A stretch of 64,000 nt of DNA from Nocardia anaemiae NBRC 100462 (GTDB lineage Bacteria > Actinomycetota > Actinomycetes > Mycobacteriales > Mycobacteriaceae), in NCBI RefSeq assembly GCF_001612725.1, contig NZ_BDAZ01000029.1:1-64000 (forward strand), written 5' to 3'. Every line of letters begins with the position of its first letter. The first letter of the stretch is position 1. This document shows positions 59,412-64,000 of the stretch, piece by piece. A program made the translations under genes and the position numbers. The notes below the pieces were generated by a model. That model saw only the letters and a program-made list of their open reading frames with translations. It did not search any database and was not told where the DNA came from.

Positions 59412-60710
59412 ATGGATGGAACGCCCGAGGTGTCCCGCGCGACGTTGCGCAAGGTCACGATTCGACTGGTGCCCTATCTCGGGCTGCTGTATTTCATCAA
59501 CTACCTGGACCGGGTCAATATCGGTTTCGCCGGGCCGAGCGGTATGAAAACGGAGCTGGGACTGACCGAGACGGCCTTCGGGTTCGCCTCCGGCATCTTC
59601 TTCATCGGCTATCTCGTGCTGGAGGTGCCGAGCAATCTGGCGCTGCACCGGTTCGGTGCGCGCCGCTGGATCGCCAGAATCATGGTGAGTTGGGGTGTGG
59701 TCGCCACCGCCATGGCGTTCGTGCCCAACGAAACCTGGCTCTATATCCTGCGATTCACCCTCGGCGTGGTCGAGGCCGGATTCTTTCCCGGCATCCTGCT
59801 GTATCTCACCTACTGGTTTCCGCAGACCCAGCGCGCCAAGATCGTCGCATTGTTCATGACGGCGGTGCCGATTTCGACCGCCTTGGGCTCGACGGTGTCG
59901 AGTCTGATCATCCAGTACGGCGATGGTGTATTCGGCCTGAGCGGTTGGCGGTTCATGTTCCTGGTCGAGGGCTTGCCCGCGATCGTGCTGGCGGTGGTCA
60001 CCTGGTTCTTCCTCACCGACCGTCCGGCACAGGCCAACTGGCTGACCGAGGCCGAAAGACATTGGCTCACCGCCGAACTCGACAAAGAGCAGGCGGCGCG
60101 GGTCGAACACTGGACAGTGCGCAAGGCGCTCACCCATCCCCGCGTACTCGGCCTCGCCTTCATCTACGGCGGCATCGTCTACGGCCTGTACGCACTCGGA
60201 TTCTTCCTGCCCACCATCATCAACGGCTTCCAACAGCAGTACGGCACCCACTATTCGGTGGTGCAGCGCGGGCTCATCAATGCGGTGCCCTATGTGATCG
60301 GCGCCGTGGTGATGGTGCTGTGGAGCAGACACGGCGATCGAACCGGTGAGCGAGCCTGGCATGTCGCACTACCCGCGCTGGTCGGCGGGCTCGCCATTCC
60401 GGTGGCGCTGTATCTGGGCAACCCGTTCGCCGCCATGGTCGCGGTCACCGTCTGTGCCGTCGGTGTGCTCGCGGCGCTGCCCACCTTCTGGGCGCTGCCG
60501 AGCACCTTTCTCTCCGGCGCGGCCGCGGCGGGCGGAATCGCCCTGATCAACTCCATCGGCAATGTCAGCGGGTTCGTCGCGCCGTACGTCACCGGTGCGC
60601 TGAAGGACCTGACCGGCACCCAGCGAGCCGGACTGTGGGTCGTCGGCCTCGCCATGATCGGCTCGGCCGCAGGCGTTCTCGCACTGCGATCCCGCATCCG
60701 CGCCAACTGA
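59412..60710 (+). CDS. MFS transporter, anion:cation symporter (ACS) family
   Basis: 432 residues from MDGTPEVSRAT, with an alternative start 21 bases upstream. The ACS pattern is evident: LRKVTIRLVPYLGLLYFINY, LDRVNIGFAGPSGMK, FFIGYLVLEVPSNLALHRFG and GFFPGILLYLTYWFPQTQRA, with 12 hydrophobic segments. The family takes up organic acids such as phthalate, tartrate, galactonate and 4-hydroxyphenylacetate. It is divergent from the esterase with 108 bases between; no catabolic genes adjoin, so the substrate is open. Confidence 0.9.
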   Translation: MDGTPEVSRATLRKVTIRLVPYLGLLYFINYLDRVNIGFAGPSGMKTELGLTETAFGFASGIFFIGYLVLEVPSNLALHRFGARRWIARIMVSWGVVATAMAFVPNETWLYILRFTLGVVEAGFFPGILLYLTYWFPQTQRAKIVALFMTAVPISTALGSTVSSLIIQYGDGVFGLSGWRFMFLVEGLPAIVLAVVTWFFLTDRPAQANWLTEAERHWLTAELDKEQAARVEHWTVRKALTHPRVLGLAFIYGGIVYGLYALGFFLPTIINGFQQQYGTHYSVVQRGLINAVPYVIGAVVMVLWSRHGDRTGERAWHVALPALVGGLAIPVALYLGNPFAAMVAVTVCAVGVLAALPTFWALPSTFLSGAAAAGGIALINSIGNVSGFVAPYVTGALKDLTGTQRAGLWVVGLAMIGSAAGVLALRSRIRAN

Positions 60711-60780
60711 GGAGTTTGTGCCGCGGATCACCGGCCGATCCCCCTGGTCGATGTAGAACGATCCCTCTAATATGGGCGAT

Positions 60781-61182
60781 ATGAGCAACCGAGACGTAGT
60801 CGAAAAGTTCTACAAAGCAACGCAATCCGGAGACCCCGCGGGCATCCTCGATGCGCTGCATCCGCGCTTCCAGGGCTGGGTGGCTCCAGGAATGCCCAGC
60901 GTGACCGTCACGCAGGCGCAGAGCCCCGAAACGGCGCTCGCGGGTATCTGGCAGCCGGTGTTCCGCGAATACGAGATCGCGCCCTTCGCCGAGGAATGGT
61001 TCGACGCCTATCCGAACACCGTCATCGTCACCGGCCACTACCGCGGCACCGCGCGCGCCACCGGCAAGCATGTGGCCGCCGAATTCGCCCACATCTGGCA
61101 TATCGCCGACGAAAAGCTGCTCGCACTGCACCAGTACACCGACACCTGGCACTGGCGCGAAGCGCTGTCGGACGCGGCATGA
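60781..61182 (+). CDS. SnoaL-like (NTF2-fold) protein
   Basis: I chose the ATG at 60781 (MSNRDVVEKFY): TAATAT ends seven bases upstream, which fits a leaderless transcript and would place the in-frame ATG at 60772 before the mRNA start. 133 residues. The SnoaL/NTF2 pattern is RDVVEKFYKATQSGDPAGIL, YEIAPFAEEWFDAYPNTVIV, VTGHYRGTARATGKHVAAEF, and HQYTDTWHWREAL. Function unknown; many such proteins bind small ligands or dehydrate or isomerise them. Confidence 0.85.
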   Translation: MSNRDVVEKFYKATQSGDPAGILDALHPRFQGWVAPGMPSVTVTQAQSPETALAGIWQPVFREYEIAPFAEEWFDAYPNTVIVTGHYRGTARATGKHVAAEFAHIWHIADEKLLALHQYTDTWHWREALSDAA

Positions 61183-61497
61183 ACGCACGATGACTACGTC
61201 GCGGCGCATGCGGACCCGAAATCACCTGACCTATCGATCAGTTGGCGGCGACACGCCCGAATGTGTCGGCACCCCTTGAACGAACCGACTGGTTGGCTGT
61301 TAGCTGGCGGCAAGCAGTTGCGCCGCAGCGAATCCGGGCCGGTGAAGCGTATGTTCATGGCGCCGCGAGCGGCGTTCGCAAGTGCCGAATCGTCGTTAAA
61401 TCGAAACTTCGGATGCGTGTGTCGCGCGCGGCACGCCGCAAGACAACCCACTGACGGCAAATTGACAGTTTCGCTGGCAACGGTGCATCGACTATGA
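61183..61497. other. Intergenic region upstream of the membrane protein gene
   Basis: 315 bases without a supportable gene. TTGACA occurs at 61462-61467, but no well-spaced -10 precedes the ATG at 61498. Short frames here are Arg-rich and look random. Confidence 0.35.
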
Positions 61498-63144
61498 ATG
61501 TCTGGTGCCGTTCCCACGCGTGATCACTTGTCTGCCGTCGAATCTCTCCCGCGGGGAGTCGAATTGACCATCGAGCATCATCCTGTCGAGGACGAGGTCG
61601 GACAGCTCGCGAGAAGGGTCGAGCGGGCTCGGGGCCGACTGGCCTACCAGTTCGATCCCGCGCTGACCGAGGCGCTCTCCGAGGACGAACTGGTCGCCGA
61701 GCGTGAGCTCGCGGAGAAGATTCGCGGCGAGGATCGCGCACAGCGATGGAAACAGGTGCAGGCCGCGGCCGCCGCGGCCGACCGCGCCAGGCAGACCACG
61801 GAAGCGATCGAGAAGGCCGACATCAGAGATCTATTGGTAGCCCGCAAGGCAATTGCGGCGCAGCGGCGGGAGTCCAGCCCGCATGCCAAATTGGCGTCGC
61901 TGTACCGGCATCGGGGATGGTCACTGCGCGCGCTGGCGGGCGTGGTGGCGGCGGGCATGCTGTGGTCCGCGGTCAATGTGCAGCACAACATCGCGCCGGG
62001 CGGGCCGGGCGATCCGCTGTACTGGTTCAGCTACCTCATCGAGGCGATGATCAGCGTCTGCTTGATCATCATCATGGTCGGCACCAACAAGGTCGCCGAA
62101 TGGGGCGTGATCGACAACCGCCGACAGGTCGCCGCCGCCGAAATCGCCCTGCTGTCATTGACTGTCACGCTCAACACATACCCGTACCTGCGGGACGGGG
62201 AATGGTACGAGACCGGTGTGCACGCGGTCGCGCCGGTGATGATCGGTGTCGCCCTGCTCATCCACGACGCGGCCAGCGCACGCTACGGCCTGGCCATCTA
62301 CCGGGCCACCGAGCAGGTCCGCGAATTGCCCGATCCGGCCGAACAACTCAAGCAGACGATGCCATCGATCGCGTCCTATCGCGCGAATACCCAGGCGGCC
62401 CTGGTGGCGCCGGGGGCGGAGAAGGAGTCCGCGGAATACGAGGCGCCGTCGGCCACCGACGGTGCGCAACAGGACGCGGAGCTGGATGCCGACGCGATCG
62501 TGGAGGCCGAAGCGGTCGAGGTCGAGGAGTCGACCGACGGGGAAAGCCCTGCCGCGCAAGAGGGCTCGGACGCACCCGAGAAGCGTCGCGCGCCGACCAA
62601 CGGCCAGTCGCCGGAGAATGCGGAGGCCCAGCAGCGGCCCGCGCCCCCGAAGACGGAGAACCGTCCCGCTGTCGTCAAGGAGCCGACCGCGCCGGTGGCC
62701 GCGAAGCCGGTCGTCGCGAAGAACAACCCCTTCGCACCGCCGGAGCCGGAGCCGATCGCCGAGACCAAGCCCGTCGCGAAGGTCGACAGCCCGCCGCCCC
62801 CGGCCAAGGCGCCCGCGCGCAAGGCCGCCCCGGCGAGCCCGGACAAGCCCGCCGCGGAGACCAAGCCGTCGGTCGTGTCGGCACTTCGCCGGGGCAACGG
62901 TTCGGCCGCGGCGACGGCGCGCAAGCCCAGTTCGCTCGAGGGCCGCAAGGACAGCAGGTCGACCGAGAACGCCAACGCGCGCGCCAAGACCAACACATCC
63001 TCCGAGCCGGATTCGCATCTGCAGGTGGTTCGCACGCCCGATATCCACGACACCGGGCAGTTCCGCATCGCGGAGATGCTCGAGCAAGAACTCGCCGAAC
63101 TACAGGCGGAGCGCAGGCGGGCCAGGGCCAGCAGGCAACGATGA
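61498..63144 (+). CDS. Membrane protein (DUF2637/Spd-like core) with long disordered tail
   Basis: 548 residues if the ATG at 61498 is right. Residues about 25-125 are a charged coiled coil (ERARGRLAYQFDPALTEALS, KVQAAAAAADRARQTTEA-like). About 140-275 contains four hydrophobic segments (LAGVVAAGMLWSAVNVQHNI, MISVCLIIIMVGTNKVAEWG, AAAEIALLSLTVTLNTYPYL, VAPVMIGVALLIHDAASARY) in a pattern like DUF2637 and plasmid-spread proteins. The last 250 residues are Ala/Pro/Glu/Lys-rich and disordered, ending in a short coiled coil (RIAEMLEQELAELQAERRRA). Such architecture occurs on actinobacterial conjugative plasmids, but no transfer genes are nearby. Confidence 0.7.
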   Translation: MSGAVPTRDHLSAVESLPRGVELTIEHHPVEDEVGQLARRVERARGRLAYQFDPALTEALSEDELVAERELAEKIRGEDRAQRWKQVQAAAAAADRARQTTEAIEKADIRDLLVARKAIAAQRRESSPHAKLASLYRHRGWSLRALAGVVAAGMLWSAVNVQHNIAPGGPGDPLYWFSYLIEAMISVCLIIIMVGTNKVAEWGVIDNRRQVAAAEIALLSLTVTLNTYPYLRDGEWYETGVHAVAPVMIGVALLIHDAASARYGLAIYRATEQVRELPDPAEQLKQTMPSIASYRANTQAALVAPGAEKESAEYEAPSATDGAQQDAELDADAIVEAEAVEVEESTDGESPAAQEGSDAPEKRRAPTNGQSPENAEAQQRPAPPKTENRPAVVKEPTAPVAAKPVVAKNNPFAPPEPEPIAETKPVAKVDSPPPPAKAPARKAAPASPDKPAAETKPSVVSALRRGNGSAAATARKPSSLEGRKDSRSTENANARAKTNTSSEPDSHLQVVRTPDIHDTGQFRIAEMLEQELAELQAERRRARASRQR

Positions 63145-63341
63145 TCCCGCCGCTTGCTTGCCCCGGCACTTCGGGGCATGATGCAGGCGCGGGTCATTAG
63201 GTACGTTAAAAACTGGTTATCGCCGTAGTGCAGCAGGTGCGGGACGAAGGGATGGATCGGTCGTCGTGATGAGGTCTTATCACCCCACAGGATCCTGTAC
63301 CTCGAATCGCGCGACGGTGTCGCCTCGGTCATAGCGGATCG

Positions 63342-64000
63342 GTGCGAGACACCCGGAAGCTGGAGTTTCCGCGTACGGGACCAGCGATATACCTGCTCGC
63401 CGGTAGTGCCCTGCTGTCGGTGATCCTGCTCTTCACCACCATCGATCCCTTCCTGGACAAGGGCGGGTTCCTGGTCGGTGGCCTGGACGTGCACATCTAT
63501 CGCGACGGTGCGTTTCGCATCGTGCACGACATTCCGCTGTACACCGAGCCGACCATGCGCGGGCTGCTGTACACCTACACGCCGTTCTCCACCATCGCGT
63601 TCGTGCCGATCTACATGGTGCCGTGGGGGTTCGTGACGAACACCTGGCTGGTGTTCAACCTCGCCATACTCATCGCCTGTGTACTGCTCAGCTGGCGGCT
63701 GCTCGGCTATCGGATCACGACTCGGCTGGTGGTGGTCAGCGTGCTGATCGCGGCCACCTGTGTATTCATCGAGCCGGTCCGCCAGACGCTCTACTTCGGG
63801 CAGATCAACCTGGTGCTGATGCTGCTGGTGCTGCTGGACGCCCTGCGCGCGGACCGAAGCAAACTGCGCGGCGTCGGCGCCGGAATCGCGGCGGGTATCA
63901 AACTCACCCCGATGTACTTCGTCGCTTATTTCGTGGCACTGCGGCAATGGCGCTCGGCGATTACCGCATTCGTGACCTTTCTGGCCACCGTGGCTTTCGC
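63342..64000 (+). CDS. GT87-family polyprenyl-phosphate glycosyltransferase (5' part, runs off window)
   Basis: A GTG at 63342 opens a frame without stop to the end of the window (219 codons). It is an integral membrane protein: LAGSALLSVILLFTTID, then GGLDVHIYRDG with the Asp-containing first loop, PLYTEPTMRGLLYTYTPFST, YFGQINLVLMLLVLLDALRA, and AGIAAGIKLTPMYF. These are hallmarks of DUF2029/GT87 mannosyl- and arabinofuranosyl-transferases (PimE, AftC, Rv2181) that use decaprenyl-phosphate sugars to build lipoarabinomannan or arabinan. No other in-frame start occurs after the upstream stop at 63270. Confidence 0.88.
   Translation, partial: MRDTRKLEFPRTGPAIYLLAGSALLSVILLFTTIDPFLDKGGFLVGGLDVHIYRDGAFRIVHDIPLYTEPTMRGLLYTYTPFSTIAFVPIYMVPWGFVTNTWLVFNLAILIACVLLSWRLLGYRITTRLVVVSVLIAATCVFIEPVRQTLYFGQINLVLMLLVLLDALRADRSKLRGVGAGIAAGIKLTPMYFVAYFVALRQWRSAITAFVTFLATVAF

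Noticed and set aside
61462..61497. TTGACA as a promoter for the membrane protein gene
   Set aside because: No -10-like hexamer lies 16-19 bases downstream; the nearest TATGAA is 25 bases away.
62246..63181. Arg/Pro/Ser-rich ORFs overlapping the disordered tail of the membrane protein
   Set aside because: Alternative frames of a repetitive GC-rich tail stay open by composition; only one frame has membrane segments and a plausible start.
1..64000. tRNA, rRNA, CRISPR arrays, insertion sequences or integrases
   Set aside because: I looked for cloverleaf-like segments, regular spacer-repeat arrays and transposase motifs and saw none; a covariance-model or profile scan would be decisive.

Overview
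The window is high-GC actinobacterial DNA, most likely from Nocardia or a close mycolate-producing relative. Family-level indicators are a WXG100 pair with a secreted toxin, an antigen-85-like esterase, a wax-ester synthase/DGAT, an L,D-transpeptidase, an LCP ligase, a mycothiol-type formaldehyde dehydrogenase, a GT87 polyprenyl-phosphate glycosyltransferase and an Rv3235-family protein. Many genes appear to be leaderless. I saw no rRNA, tRNA, CRISPR array or insertion sequence.

Layout. 1-7.3 kb: the end of a modular type I polyketide synthase (AT-DH-KR-ACP-TE), converging on an overlapping three-gene operon (DHA2 exporter, methyltransferase, type II thioesterase). 7.4-16 kb: an ECF sigma factor with a SnoaL-like tail, a MerR regulator fused to two sliding-clamp domains and coupled to a TPR-like protein, a zinc CDF exporter, a DUF574 methyltransferase with a PAS-GGDEF cyclase, GNAT and CGNR proteins, and a P450 with degenerate motifs. 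16.2-19.5 kb: a lower-GC island with a NaeI-type restriction-modification pair and an unknown protein.

20.2-22.7 kb: an ESX-type polymorphic toxin operon (two WXG100 proteins, toxin, probable immunity protein). 22.8-27.3 kb: a sugar ABC importer with its ROK regulator and two operator-like palindromes. 27.3-35.1 kb: methyltransferases, a HAD hydrolase, a GH3 beta-glucosidase, a TetR regulator and an SGNH esterase. 35.4-42.4 kb: a lipid operon (P450, WS/DGAT, flavin monooxygenase), then a CocE-like hydrolase. 42.4-48.4 kb: TetR plus cell-envelope enzymes. 48.6-56.4 kb: an exporter/TetR pair with overlapping operators, then redox and housekeeping enzymes. 56.4-64 kb: formaldehyde detoxification, a mycolyltransferase-like esterase, an MFS transporter, a membrane protein with a long disordered tail, and the start of a GT87 glycosyltransferase.

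The observations most worth following are: the MerR/beta-clamp fusion; a 71-74 bp inverted-repeat element present twice, 29 kb apart, directly after stop codons; the NaeI restriction island; the toxin-immunity operon; the P450 without ExxR; and two TetR genes preceded by leaderless mini-ORFs whose stop codons overlap the regulator start.
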